The position numbers and the translations under genes were made by a program. Under the pieces are notes generated by a model. It searched no databases, was not told where the DNA came from, and saw nothing but the letters and a program-made list of their open reading frames with translations. Shown piece by piece: positions 1-11,594 of a stretch of DNA of 64,000 nucleotides (the stretch's first letter is position 1; each line of letters opens with the position of its first letter). The stretch comes from Saccopteryx bilineata (taxonomy: Eukaryota > Chordata > Mammalia > Chiroptera > Emballonuridae), in assembly GCF_036850765.1 (NCBI RefSeq), contig NC_089490.1, forward strand, positions 244,292,562 through 244,356,561, read 5' to 3'.

Positions 1-258
1 AGCCAAGGCTCCATTGGAGCAAAGATGGCCCGGGCGCTGGGGATGGCTCTGTGGCCTCTGCCCCAGGCGCTAGAGTGGCTCTGGTCGCAACATGGCGACG
101 CCCAGGATGGGCAGAGAATCACCCTCTGGTGGGCAGAGCGTCGCCCCTGGTGGGCGTGCCGGGTGGATCCCGGTCGGGCGCATGCGGGAGTCTGTCTGAC
201 TGTCTCTCCCTGTTTCCAGCTTCAGAAAAATGAAAAAAATAAAATAAAAAAATAAAAA
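1..258 (+). repeat. tRNA-derived SINE, long type (called type A here), 3' body and tail
   Basis: The body and A-rich tail of a SINE whose tRNA-like head is cut off by the window edge. The body carries the same blocks (cattggagcaaagatgg, ggtggatcccggtcgggcg) as the copy at 63601-64000, which lies in the opposite orientation. The tail is A-rich with AATAAA-type interruptions. It lies in RICTOR intron 2, antisense to the gene. The open frame of 76 codons across it is an artefact of the GC-rich SINE body. Confidence 0.85.
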
Positions 259-2100
259 ATAAAAAAAATGAAAACTTCAAAATCACAATTCCTTACTAGT
301 AAGTTTATAATAGTCAAAACGATCATTTAAAATATTTTCAATGTGGTATAATTTTGATTTTATGGTGTAGGAAGGCAACTAGCATTTACTTACATTACTC
401 ACAAAATATTTAATTAAGCACTAGCCTTTTACTTCTCACATTCTAATAACCCTTTGAAGTTATCTCCCTTTTTTTTATGAGATGAAGAAACCAGGAGTTA
501 AAGCAAATAACTTGCCCCAAATCACCTATTAAGTATCACAGCTGAGATTACAATTCAGAACTGACTTTACAGTCTACTCTCTTTTTTCTAAAGGAATTAA
601 AATGACCATAACCTTTATTTTATAATGAATTTTGTTAGCTGTCTACACAATGACTTTCTCAAAAGTTACATAAAAAATTAGAGTAAGAGCTAATATTGTT
701 TTACCATTAAATATATACGGTACCTAACCTCTATCTAAAACACTGTATGTAATCCAATCCACAAACAGCTGCCCACCCGCTGAAACCCACAGTGCCCTAC
801 AGTTTTCTAAATACCTACTCAAGTTTAATTCCTCGTGAACTTTCTTATGTTAGTTCTTTTAACTAACCTTCTTTTAACAATGAAATGTCTGTCAGAATAG
901 CAATTTTTTAAACAATAGTGTCACTATATAATGAATCTAACTCAGATTACTTTAATTCTCAACTTCCTTAGGATTCAGGAATCAGGTTCTCATATTACCT
1001 TTCACTCTTAGCTGTCTATAGCTTTTGCAGTTTCAATTGGCTCTGTACATACTTCCTTACAAACTGAAGTATGTTTCGTTAAAGCTAGCATAAACAGCAC
1101 TTCTTTATTATCTGGAAAACCCTATGGACATATAGGTGTTTACTAAATGTTCATGGAATATAGTATTTTAAACAGTGAATGTATACAGTTGTGTATCAGA
1201 GTAAAACTGAAGTAAATCAAGGGTATCAAATCAAATTTGTATTGTGCATAGTTCTTTCACAATACAAAATTTAAATGCCAACCAGAGAAACCACTATACA
1301 CAGGACCTCAGCAACTTCAATTAAAGCATAATTGTAACTTCTTTCTAGCACCACATACAAGCCGGTTTTTAATGCACAAACTAGACTCAAAATCTAATAA
1401 ATGCTCTTTTCACCTCTATCTAAAACATATAGTCGTGTATATAAATTAAATCAGTATAAACTACATATGTTACAAAATTTAAATGCTAATTTTGAGCCCT
1501 GTGGGAATTTTGCTTATTTTGTTAGGAAGTTTACTAGAAAATCTTTTCCCACATATATTTTATATCCACTTTTCATGTGTCACATAAAACCAAGTTTCTA
1601 AACTATCACACAAGTCAAAAGCCTTACATCTTTTCAGACTAATGTCCAACCCTATCTCCTGAAAAAAATGTTCCAGTTTAGTGATCTAACTAGTCATTTC
1701 TATAATTGAAGCACTTTTGTATTACATTTTATAAATTCTTCTACCTGTAAAAGGACCTTCACTCACCCAAAACTAAGTCCCTGAACTTCCAGAATGAAAT
1801 ACTGTTTAAAAAATGTACTTTGGTAGCTAAATGAAAACTAGCCTCTTAGTTTCTAAAACAGTCGTCTTACAGTATGATACACAAAACAAAACAAACGAGA
1901 GAACTCACTCTGCTTCACAGAGATAAGCCTCAACAATGAGCCTGTATCTAATACTGTAGATAATACGTAGTATGTCAAGTACAGCAGAGGTTACGATTTA
2001 ATTTCATATAGTATGCTTACATGGACTTTTTTTTAACTTCCCAAAGTGTTTTTCAGATCTCAAAAAAGAAACCGATTCTGCATGGCCAAACGTGCAGACT
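259..2100. other. RICTOR intron 2, AT-rich, no exon seen
   Basis: Ordinary AT-rich intron sequence on the minus-strand RICTOR gene. I found no RICTOR exon 3 here. Roughly 430-590 resembles a degraded minus-oriented MIR: it has the segment read as agatgaagaaaccaggag followed by an ataacttgcccca-like block. The rest shows no recognisable feature. Confidence 0.5.
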
Positions 2101-2846
2101 ACACTGCACGTAAGCTACGGCCAGTGTGAAATAAGACGTCTTCGTTCCGAGCGGCCCAGACCTCGTGGACCGTGGAAGAGGAAACACCCGTGGACACAGC
2201 CACCGAATCTTCAGCGAGACCAAATCGGATAAAACCCTGGACCGTGACGGAGCAGAGAGACGCGGCCACGAACCGAGTTCCGTCCTTCCCACCACGAGCC
2301 GCACGCGCAGCGCCGAGGTGTAAACAAACCCACGGCCGCCGCGGAAGGTAAACAATGAACCTGCGGCGCGAGGGGGCGGGCTCGGGAGGCGGGCAGCGCG
2401 CCGGGATCAGCCCCGGGCGGCGCGGGCGCTCGCGGATTCGGGGCCGAGTCCCCGCCGCCGCCGGCCCGCAGGGCGGTGGGCACGCGGGACACGGACGGGC
2501 GGGCGGCGAGGACCCGGCGGGGGCTGCGAGCGGCAGGATGTGGTCGTTCCTGCTCAGACATCCTCCCGCAACCTGAGTCACAGCGTCCACCTCCTTGCGG
2601 CCGCCCCAGGACTCGGCTGCACCCGCTCCGGGGCCGGGGTAACACGCGTCCTCGGGGCCGGAGCCCCGCGGAGCCCAGAGCGCGGCCGGAGAGGCGCTCG
2701 GGGCGAGGGACGCAGCGCCCCCGGGAAGGGGGATGGGTCCGGGAGGCGGCCCCGGACTCGGGCTGGGCTCCGGCTCCCGCGCCCCCGCCGGTCCGCCCGG
2801 CCCCTCCCCAGCTCCGCGCCCCCGCCCGGGCCCGCGCCCGCGTTAC

Positions 2847-2894
2847 CTCGGGTCAGATCCAACGGGACGTTCTCCTCGCCGCTGTCATTCCGCC
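2847..2894 (-). CDS. RICTOR: RICTOR coding exon 2
   Basis: After the acceptor TTTCGCACAG at 2895, this exon reads (G)RNDSGEENVPLDLTR plus one base, then the donor GTAACG at 2846. The peptide equals what I recall of human RICTOR residues about 17-32. The 48-nt exon starts with two bases and ends with one, fitting exon 1 exactly. The intron between them is only 166 bp and lies inside the CpG island. Exon 3 and all later exons lie to the left of the window. The N-terminal armadillo-like region of RICTOR is therefore not represented beyond these residues. Confidence 0.95.
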
Positions 2895-3061
2895 CTGTGC
2901 GAAACAGACACAGCTCCAGTTAGGACCCGCGGGCAGGCCGGCGGCGGCGACCCCGGCTCCGGCCAGCGCCCCAGCGTGCCCTCTCAGTGAGGGACCAGGG
3001 GGAGGCAGGGGCCGGGGTGGCGGGCGCCGGGCGTCGGGGATGAGGGCTGCGGCGGGCTTAC

Positions 3062-3110
3062 CTCGTATTCGGAGGTTCTTCAGAGAGCGGCCGCGGCCGA
3101 CCGCCGCCAT
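3062..3110 (-). CDS. RICTOR: RICTOR coding exon 1 (start codon exon)
   Basis: RICTOR is the defining scaffold subunit of mTOR complex 2, which phosphorylates AKT, SGK and PKC kinases. This exon reads MAAVGRGRSLKNLRIR and ends one base into a glycine codon. I recall the human start as MAAIGRGRSLKNLRVRG. The ATG at 3110-3108 overlaps a YY1-type AATATGGCGGC motif. The splice donor is GTAAG at 3061-3057. The 49-nt length leaves one base that joins the two-base start of exon 2, so the phase is exact. The open frame running on into the intron is readthrough and not protein. Confidence 0.95.
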
Positions 3111-3300
3111 ATTGACGGGTTTCAGTCACAACACCGGAAACCTCGCCCAATCGCGCGAGAACCCCTTCCCCTCCCCGCGCGCCGAGCCCGCCCCCCGCGG
3201 CATCTTCCCCGCCCCTCCGCGGCGGTCTGGGGTGGGTGGCGGCGCTTTCGCGGAGGACGCCCGGGGATCTCGATGCGGGTCCCGCGTCTGGGTGAAACTT
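3101..3300 (-). promoter_or_regulatory. RICTOR core promoter region
   Basis: No TATA box is visible. A YY1-type motif (AATATGGCGGC on the minus strand, 3113-3103) overlaps the start codon. An ETS-type accggaaac lies at 3132-3140, a CCAAT box at 3147-3151 and a tcgcgcgaga block at 3151-3160. This combination is typical of broad housekeeping CpG-island promoters. The transcription start site itself cannot be fixed from sequence. Confidence 0.6.
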
Positions 3301-3600
3301 TCGACTCGTGCGTCCTCCCCTCCAGCAGCCCGAGCTTGCGGCGACGCGTCAGGCCCTCTGGGATACCGTCTGCGGGAGGGGACATTTCCCACGAGGGGAA
3401 TCCCATTGATACGAGTTTACAGCGTGGGGGATGCTTCCCTTCCGGCCACCGTGGAAGCGATGGTCACTGCCGTGGCAGGCTGGGAGGAGGCCGGGATGTG
3501 TCCGGCTGGCCACCTGCTGAAACCATCCAGCGTGATTCTGCTTGCTTTAAAGCCCTGCGGTGGGAGAGACGGCTCCCCGCACCTACCCCCCCATTCGTCA

Positions 3601-4139
3601 ATTGAAACGACTTTTATAAAAACAAAAACAAAACGCCGCTCTCGATGTTAACGTAACTCAGTTCCCTTCTGAGAGTCGTTTTGCTCTAACCAAATGAACA
3701 CGTAACAAAGTTTGTTTTCCACCCTTGCTCTTGCTGCCGTGCTAAGCAGCCCCGTGTTTGATTGGGGGGGGGGGGGGGTAGCACCAGTGGAAGTAGTCAG
3801 GGAGGTTCTGTTTGGCTGGAGTGCAGAGTGGTCGTTGGGTGGGGTCGGCCCCGCCCACGGACACTAGGAGGCCCGGGAGAGGGTTTCCTCTCCGCCAGGA
3901 ACCCAGAAGTTTGCTGAGGGCTGTGTCCTGGTTTTTTGTCTGTGGCTAATGTAAATGTTGTTGTGGACTAATAGTTTCAACGTGCAAGCCTAACAATTGT
4001 TAACGCTGGAGAGTTTAATTTCCAGAAACCGCTTTAACTAATTAATGTATGTATACCCACCAGCTTTTTCTTAAACTAGATTAACTTTTTTAAAAACTAT
4101 TTTTATACTGGTTTTAGAAAAAGTGGAAGGGGGGATGGA
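3601..4139. other. Upstream flank of RICTOR promoter
   Basis: GC content falls away from the CpG island to unique AT-richer DNA. The only marked feature is a run of 15 G at 3764-3778. No gene or repeat family is recognised. Confidence 0.5.
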
Positions 4140-4247
4140 AAGAAGAGAGAAACGTTAATTTGTTGTCCCACTTTTGCATGCATTTATTGGTTGATTCTAG
4201 TGTGTGCCTGGGGATCAAACCTGCAACCTTTGTCGCCTCTTAGTCCT
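4140..4247 (-). repeat. VES-like SINE fragment, degraded
   Basis: On the plus strand this reads as the reverse complement of a VES-type tRNA SINE: agagagaaacgttaatttgttg, then catttattggttgattctag, then ggggatcaaacctgcaacc, which is the complement of the pol III B-box region. It is clearly older than the SINEs listed elsewhere. The A-box end is missing or unrecognisable. Confidence 0.65.
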
Positions 4248-5198
4248 CTGCTCTGTGTTTTAATTCTGAAGACTGGGTATTAGTTGACAGTGGGGTTCTT
4301 GCTTTAACTACCTCTCTTTCCCAGCGTCCAGTTAATACCATGTCCCGTACAAAATGTTCAGTATATAATCAGCTGGTTAAGTAAATGCCCGGAATACTTA
4401 TCTTTTTCAATGTTCTTCTTGCTTAAAAAAAAAAAAGAAGAAAGCAGTAATTGGGATACTAATTGCAGTCGTTAATAGTATTGAGCAATTGGAAACACTT
4501 AAATGACCAAAGGTAGGAATTATGCTAATTATTGTAGACATTTTTAAAAATTATGTAGATCTTGTCTGTTTGTAGGAAATACTGTTCATGATATTAAATC
4601 AAGTGAGAGGTTACAAAGTTGCCACTTTTATAAAACTTTAAAGTACATATAAAATTAAAAGTATACTTTAAAAATATTTTATATATCTGTGTAGGTAGGA
4701 AAATCTGAGAAGATATACATCCAAGTATTAAATGATTTTTTTCCTTAGTATTGGAATTACATATATAGTTTTTGTTCTTGTTTGCTTATCTGTGAATTTA
4801 AAATGGCCTATAATTAATACATACATAAAATTTATAAAAATATAAATTTTACATAATAATATGTAAAATTTTTAAAATAAAATAAAAGCAGAGTGGTGTA
4901 ATATCATCAGGAAAATAAAAATGGACACTCCTTCTTTAGAATACCATCCTCTGTACATTCCAGATCCTTTTCTGACCTGATATGCAGTCAGATATCTGAT
5001 GCTGAATCATACTTAGATTCAAGGATGCAACACAATTAGGGTACTTTATTTAAAATGTCCCCTGACTTCACCAGCAATAATTTTAATAACAACAGACTTG
5101 TTCCCCGTTTTTGTAGCTTTTAAGTCTTGGTGCAAATGATTTATTCTAGCTACAGTCTAAGGCAAAAATCACAAAACTTATGGTCTGGCTAGAACATT
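4248..5198. other. Intergenic DNA, nothing recognised
   Basis: AT-rich non-coding sequence between RICTOR and FYB1 with short A/T runs. No open frame of note, repeat family or RNA gene was recognised. Confidence 0.45.
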
Positions 5199-5217
5199 AA
5201 AAATGTTGTATTTCGCC

Positions 5218-5335
5218 TGACTTGTGGTGGCGCAGTGGAATAAAGCGTCGACCTGGAACACTGAGGTCGCCGGTTCGAAACCTTGGGCTTGCCTGGTCAA
5301 GGCACATATGGGAGTTGATGCTTCCTGCTCCTCCC

Positions 5336-5373
<38 letters not shown>

Positions 5374-5425
5374 TCTCTCTCTAAAAAAAATCAATAAATA
5401 AAATATTTTAAAAAAAAAAAGAAAA
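5218..5425 (+). repeat. Rhin-like tRNA SINE (type B), first of a tandem pair
   Basis: The head reads cttgtggtggcgcagtgg and the B-box area ggttcgaaaccttgg, followed by cctggtcaaggcacatatgg, a (TC)n block and an A-rich tail. It is flanked by a 19-bp target duplication: aaaaatgttgtatttcgcc at 5199-5217 and again at 5426-5444. This is a retrotransposed tRNA-derived SINE, not a functional tRNA gene. Confidence 0.9.
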
Positions 5426-5444
5426 AAAAATGTTGTATTTCGCC

Positions 5445-5627
5445 AGATCTGTTGTGGTGCAGTGGATAAAGCGTCAACCTGGAAACACTGAAGTCGCCAG
5501 TTCAAAACCCTGGACCTGCCTGGTCAAGGCACATATGGGAGTTGATGCTTCCTGCTCCTCCCCCCTTCTCTCTCTCCTTCTGTCTCTCCTCTCTAAAATA
5601 AATAAATAAATAAAAATATATAAAAAA
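5445..5627 (+). repeat. Rhin-like tRNA SINE (type B), second of the pair
   Basis: A second copy of the same SINE family in the same orientation (tgttgtggtgcagtggataaag, then cctggtcaaggcacatatgg), with a shorter (TC)n tract. It is followed by gttgtatttcatcc at 5628-5641, a third, slightly diverged copy of the target site. The two SINEs differ at many positions. They are separate insertions into the same site rather than a recent tandem duplication. Confidence 0.88.
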
Positions 5628-5641
5628 GTTGTATTTCATCC

Positions 5642-8520
5642 CTCTTTGTATTACCACATTTCACCATTTTAAAAGAGTTGAAATCTATCTTTGTAAATTC
5701 TACCAGATTCTTAAAATAGTTCCAATTTTCCAACTGTTTTTCTTAGCCCTATTAATTCTAAATTCCTTCCTAAAACAATTTAACTTTATTTTCTCTTTCA
5801 CTCTTTTATAAAAGTTGAATACAATTGATCCACTTTTACATTGTTTACTGGAAAGCCTGAATTCAACAGCCTTTCATCTTTATAACTGTATGTTTCTGTT
5901 TAAAGATCATTATTCAAGTACTCCATCTCTTCCAGAAGAAATAAATCATCTCTTTCCAATCTTACAATGAAACTAGTTTTCTCTCTGTTACTGTCTCAGT
6001 CATTTGAATGGCTGTGTCCTCTACATTTGTTCTTAAGGTAAATGGCATTTCTGATAATAAAAGACAAAGTTGTTTCTTAGTGTTTGCAAATGACACTCAA
6101 CTAAGAAACAGGAGTTTAGGTAATTTTTAGTAAGGAATACATTTCATAATGTTGGTTTGCATTTAAAACAATAGCACTACATTATCAATCCTGGCCAGTT
6201 TGTTAAAATCATTGTTATCTTCTATCCTTACTAATTACTAGCCATTTCTCTCTTTGAAACTTGTTTTTCTTCCTTTTTTATTTTAGCTCACCACTGTGTC
6301 TTATTCATTTTGTTTACTTCTTAGTACTTCCCCAATTTTCCGAGTCATTTTGATTCTAGTCTGGTCATTGAGAATGTGACTTCCTCTTCTTAGTTTTCAT
6401 TTCCCAAATAGGTTTCATTTGCTCTGTGAATGAAGGTTTTCTCATAGTATTAGTCATTGATAAAAAATGTTATATGAGATTAGGTCCAGAACCACACTTC
6501 TAAGAATTAGTTTGATTCAGAAGATATAATGACTCCATTGATAGTCACTCTCTGGCTTCTATTTTTTGTCCTATTGTACACAGTTAATAATTCTAGTTTA
6601 TAAACCAAATTTTATCAATTTCAGATAAAGTGGTATCACTGACCAGAAACAAAGTCTTAAAATCTTAGTTCCCTTTATCCATCTGCCTTACTACATAGGC
6701 CATGTGAAGATAAAGCAAGTTGAAAGCCACAACATTTGATCAGTCTCTTTTTTTGGTGATTTCTCTTCATAGTTAAACCACAGATTTAACATCTGGAGAA
6801 AGGCTATTAAAATGATAGGCAATGAGCTAAATTCAACAAATGGTATAATCCTACACAAGGTTGTTTATGAAAATTCAGACTTGGTCACAGCAAGAAGTAG
6901 CCTTTTAGTATTCCCTTAAATTTTAACTTGTCACAAAATCTTCTTTAAATTTAATTTTTAAAATTCTCTTAGGTATAAAGGCCCCCTATGAGCACAGTTT
7001 TAAATGAAGAAAAGCCTATGTTTGTAAAAGAAGAAGATACATATATTTATAAAATAAAATCTGGAAGAGTATGCACTAAAATCTCAGCAGTGATTATCTT
7101 TGGATGGTAGAATTTTAAATGATTTTTAAAATCTTTTTCCCCCATTTTTATTGTCCTAAAACAAAGTTTTACTTGTGTAATTTTCTTAAGGAAAATGTTT
7201 TAGAGAAATTTTGTTGGTGATGCTACACTACAATTATATGTATTTTATTATAATAATTTGTTAAAAAATGGACCTATCAAAATTGTTTCTTTGTGCATAT
7301 GATTAAAAAATTTGTCCACATGTTTCAATACAAGTATATTTACATTATTATTAAATACAATGTAAAGAGGAAATAAAAATGGTTAAAATTAAATTTTAAT
7401 GTTATGTTACTAATGGCACAAGTAAAAGCAATGGGGCTAAATATATTTCATTATTTTTTAAATTTCTTGTAAAATATTTTGTGATACAGCAACTCAAAGG
7501 TCTAATTCTAAGAAAATTTATTTGGATGTTGGGATTTAGTAGCTGAAACCTCACTAAATACAAATTAAAAACAAAAATTAATCTACTGGCTGCAGTGTCT
7601 AAATCATAACACTAGTTTTTCAATTTCACATGGCAGTATACAAAGGTTTTTTTTAAATGTAATTTGGCTAATAAATGTTCATCTCTCTTAATGACAATTT
7701 GTTGTCATAGCCAATTAAAGGTGTAACATTCAGAAATTTTTTAGCTAATGGTTTTAAAACTCAATCTAAAGAATTTTAAGCAGGTCAGAAAAATCTGATT
7801 CCAAGATTTTTAAGTGTATAAATGTAGAGATGACATATTTATATTTTTAATTGTTTCAGGAAAAAAAATCACAGAACTGTGGAAATATTTTCAAATATCT
7901 CTTTTCTAAATGCTCTGTGACATGTTTCTTTTGATAAGTAATAACTTGGTTATTATTGTCACCTTTACTTTGACCAGAAATATTAATATTTTAAAAAATA
8001 TTTGATAGGAAACATGAAAGTGGAAGCCAACAGTCTTAAAAAAAAAGTTTGCCACTAAATGAACATCAAACATTTGCATGATATGAAAAATTTTCATAGT
8101 CATTCCCCTTCTCTTTTTAAAGTGTGTGAAAATTAAACCATGTTATAAAGGTCTTTCTTATATAAAATTATCACATACAGTGCTATCTCTGTTCTGTGAA
8201 TCCATAATTCTTAAATTTTATTTATAACAACTGCTTCATTGATTTTTCATAAAACATTGCTTTTATTAAAGAAGCTGTTTACTGATAACGATACACATTC
8301 CTTGGTATATCTTAACTTTGGTGGCACAGGAGAAAAGTAGTGATTTGTGTATTTCATTGTTGAACAGGATTTAGCAAACACCATAAGCTGAGACAAGTGT
8401 AGAAGTGTTTATGCTTCCAACTAACTACAACAAAGCTTCTATAATACCTATTTGTTCAAATACCTTTTGCTTCAAATCTTCAGCTTTTTTTTTTTCTTTT
8501 CCTGAGTCCATCTTGGTTGA
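5642..8520. other. Intergenic DNA, AT-rich, no gene seen
   Basis: About 2.9 kb of AT-rich non-coding sequence. Short open frames are all below 70 codons and resemble nothing known. I recognise no repeat with confidence. Confidence 0.45.
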
Positions 8521-8524
8521 TTAA

Positions 8525-8596
8525 CCCTTTGAGTAGTGAGTTTTTTGTTAATCCTTTGAGTGAAGACGTACATGACCGTTCGTACTACTCAAAGAG
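8525..8596. mobile_element. piggyBac-like MITE (72 bp)
   Basis: It begins ccctttgagtagt directly after TTAA (8521-8524) and ends actactcaaagag directly before ttac (8597-8600). The ends are 13-bp inverted repeats with one mismatch. TTAA target duplication and CCC-starting termini are hallmarks of piggyBac. The right TTAA has decayed to TTAC. A second ttaatcctttgag block at 8548-8560 repeats the left end internally. It is far too short to encode a transposase. Confidence 0.65.
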
Positions 8597-8600
8597 TTAC

Positions 8601-8994
8601 TGTGACTGCGTTTAAGTTTTGTCAACAAATTGTTTTCTTTGTGTTTTTTTCTTCAGCCATTTTTTAGCATAGCAGAAAATGCCACATTATTACCCCTGAT
8701 ATATACCTTTCTGTCTGTTACTAAAAAGAAATCTATTTGGAAAGTAATGGATTCAATACTACATGACTTCTAACATCACTGAAAAAAAAATCTTCAGATT
8801 CTGAATGATTATTTTTAAATATTTTGCTAATAAGATAGCTTTATACCATCATTAGCTAACATCTTAATGAACAAAATACACTTAGAGTTAAGTAATAATA
8901 AAGAATAATGTACATAAACTCATTTCACATAACCTTAATTTCAGTTTTTAAAAATTTGGCTGACATTGTGACGTCTGGTTAAATTACCAGTGCT
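8601..8994. other. Intergenic DNA, nothing recognised
   Basis: AT-rich unique-looking sequence between the MITE and a TG microsatellite. No gene or repeat identified. Confidence 0.4.
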
Positions 8995-9050
8995 TGTGTG
9001 TGTGTCTGTGTGTGTGTGTGTGTGTGTGTGTCTGTGTGTGTGTTTGTGTA
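8995..9050. repeat. (TG)n microsatellite
   Basis: A TG dinucleotide run with three interruptions (two TC and one TT variant). Confidence 0.95.
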
Positions 9051-9404
9051 ATGATTTTGATAAAGTGCCAATATTAGAGTAGAAGCATTTGATCTTTCAT
9101 ATTTTAAAATCTTGTGCTTGACCTTTCATTATTTTCATTACATGCATTTCTTTTGCAAAGTTCTTTTTAAGGATGTGTTCATTTTGAGAGGGATACTTTA
9201 AAATAAACTCTTTAAATCCACTGTCCTGAACATAATATACGGCTATGTGCTCAAGTGAAAAGGATTTCTGAAAGAGTGTTGTGAACACCTCTGAGCTTCA
9301 GAATTTCCAATCTTCCTTCAGGATACCTTATATGACTGGAGCTAATTTAACCTACTGACCAAATGACAGCTCCATTTTTCATCTGTAAAATAAATATCAA
9401 TAGT

Positions 9405-9763
9405 TTAATTTTTCTTTCTTTATTCTTTTTTATAAGTGAAAGGAGGGGAGATAGTGAGGCAGACTCCCACATGCAGCCCAACCTGGATCCACCCAGGAAT
9501 CCCATCTGGGGATGATGCTTGAATCAACCAAGCCATTTTTAGCACCTGTGGCTAACACTCGGATCAACCAAGCTATCCTCAGCACCTGGGTTGATGCTCA
9601 AAGCAATGGAGCCACTGGCTGTAGGAGGGGAGGAGGGAGAGAAGAGGGATAAGGAAGGAAAGAGAAGCAGATAGTTGCTTCTCTTCTGTGCCCTGACTGA
9701 GAGTTGAACTCACAACGTCCATACACCAGTTCAATGCTCTATCCACTGAGCAATCGGCCAGGA
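9405..9763 (-). repeat. Long tRNA-derived SINE, older type A/C relative
   Basis: Reverse-oriented: the plus strand ends with atgctctatccactgagcaatcggccagg, the complement of a SINE head (here shown as two blocks: atgctctatccactgag and caatcggccagg). The body contains repeated atcaaccaagc blocks and gcaggaaagagaagcag-like purine tracts. It is diverged from the younger type A copies. The T-rich complement of its tail is near 9405-9435. Confidence 0.75.
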
Positions 9764-9840
9764 CCTACCTACCTACCTACTTAGCTACCTACCTCCCTTC
9801 CTTCCTTCCTTCCTTCCTTCCTTCCTTCCTTCCTTCCTTT
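9764..9840. repeat. (CTAC)n and (CTTC)n simple repeats
   Basis: Ctac units at about 9764-9793 change into a perfect run of about ten cttc units ending near 9838. They abut the SINE head. Confidence 0.93.
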
Positions 9841-10599
9841 TCTTTCTTTTTCTTTATTGCAAAGAAACATTCAAAATCCATCCAAAAATCATAAAAATCC
9901 TTCATAAAAAATCATAAAAACAAACAGTCACTAAAAGTAAAGAAAAAGTGAGCAAATAGAAGATCGGCAAAGCAGAGCTGTAAATACCAATAGCATACCA
10001 GACATCTGAAGACTCAGCCAGTGCCAGAAGGTAGAAAAGCAGAACAGGAGATTTCTGCATTAAGCCCAGACCAAAGTAGACCCAGGTTGGTAGCGACCCC
10101 TGGCTTCCAGTGATAGCAATTGCAAATTCTTTTTGGAGAAAAGTCCTAGGCTTTTCACAAATTAAGATGAAACAAAAACTCATGTTCAAACATCATCCAA
10201 CTCATAGGAAAAAAGTTACCGTAGTAAAAATAAAAAATAAATATAATTATATCTTATGAACTTCAGGTACTGATGATAAGAATATAAAGGAGCTTATATA
10301 TGAAATGATTTTTAAAATGAAAAATTTCCGATTTCATCCATGATGGAGAACAGGTATCAGATTTACTTTCTCACAATAAACAACTATTAGTCTAGAAAAA
10401 ATATATGAACAACTGTAGGCTTTGGACAATAAATAGTATAGCACTGTTACTTGGAGATAAAGGGAACAAGATAAGCTCCTTATTCTCTCTGGCTTTTACC
10501 TGAGGCCATCTTTCAAAACACAACACTAGCTCTGGAAACCAAACAGATAACATCAGTCTCACTGGATGAAGTAAACAAAGCTTGAAATGCACACATAAT

Positions 10600-11594
10600 G
10601 AACCAAGGGAAATTTGAGAATATCAGAGAAGAGGAAGCTGTACAGAGTAGGAGCTCCACTCTGTACTCCAGAAACCTGTACATGTCACCTCTTGATTATT
10701 TAGCTAACCTTGAAGCTGTGTCACCACAGCATGAGACTCAGTGAGGCCTGGCAGAGAACGGCCACTGGGCACTATGGACTGAATGGACATTCCAGAGTTG
10801 CAAATTGCTAAGAGACACTAGAGTTCCAACCAGCAAGTAGAGAAACTCTGGTGAACACTGAGGATTCACTTCAGATCCCCAAAAGGCTATTATTTAAGAA
10901 AAGGGTTGCTGGAGACCCCGCAAAGGTCATAACTTAGGTGAAAAGCTGCACTATTCCTAAAATAAAGGCTACTATAGACACAGCCAAACAAAACCTAAAA
11001 CTAAGTCTTATCAGAATCAAGCTGATCAGCTAAAATATTAACTCACAAATGGGGGAAAAACCCCTATAAAACTTACTAAAAAGAAAGCAACGGTATCCCA
11101 ACTCACAAACACATTTCTAATGTCCAGCATAGTACAAAAATCATTCTAAATTGAAAATTCAGGAAAATGTGATTCAGTGGCATGATAAAAAATAGTCAAT
11201 AAAATTGAACCAGAGATAACACAGAAACTGGAATTAGCAGAATCTTAAAATGTGATTGAATATTTAAAAGGAACATTGGACATGAGTGAACAGATGGGAG
11301 CTCTGACTAGACAAATATATGCTGTAAAAATAATCAAGTGAAAGTTCTAGAAATAAAGAATACAATATCAATAATGTAAGAATCCATCAGAAGAGAACAT
11401 ATGGGACATTAGAAAAGAAAAATGGTCAGTGAATTTGAAGATAGACCAATAGAAAAAATATGAGAAGGAAAAGACTGAAAAAAAAAGAGACTTAGTGATC
11501 CAAGTAAAAAACAAAAAAAGATCAAATAGGTGTAATTGGAGTCTGAAAAAAAGTGGAGAGAGAGATTAGAACAGAAAAAAATATTGAAGCAATA
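10600..11594 (+). mobile_element. Old L1/HAL1-like LINE fragment, 5' segment
   Basis: A-rich sequence matching my memory of mammalian L1 ORF1-region phrases, such as acacagaaactggaattagcag, gaaagttctagaaataaag and gaatttgaagatagaccaatag. It is full of stops. The element resumes after the Tigger-like insertion at 11595-12207. The left boundary is uncertain and could be several hundred bases earlier. Confidence 0.6.

Larger units (their letters stand above)
2100..3600. promoter_or_regulatory. CpG island spanning RICTOR promoter, exons 1-2 and intron 1
   Basis: The only long GC-rich, CpG-dense block in an otherwise AT-rich window. It covers both first coding exons of RICTOR, the 166-bp intron between them and sequence upstream of the start codon. 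Several long open frames on both strands here come from high GC content; none resembles a known protein except the RICTOR exons. A divergent non-coding transcript from the plus strand is possible but the sequence does not show it. Confidence 0.85.

Noticed and set aside
2099..2645. Minus-strand open frames of 144-163 codons
   Set aside because: They overlap each other in different frames inside the CpG island, lie in RICTOR intron 2 and show no known domain.
2476..3651. 391-codon plus-strand open frame in the CpG island
   Set aside because: GC-rich DNA has few stops. The product is a proline/arginine-rich string with no domain and runs antisense through two RICTOR exons.
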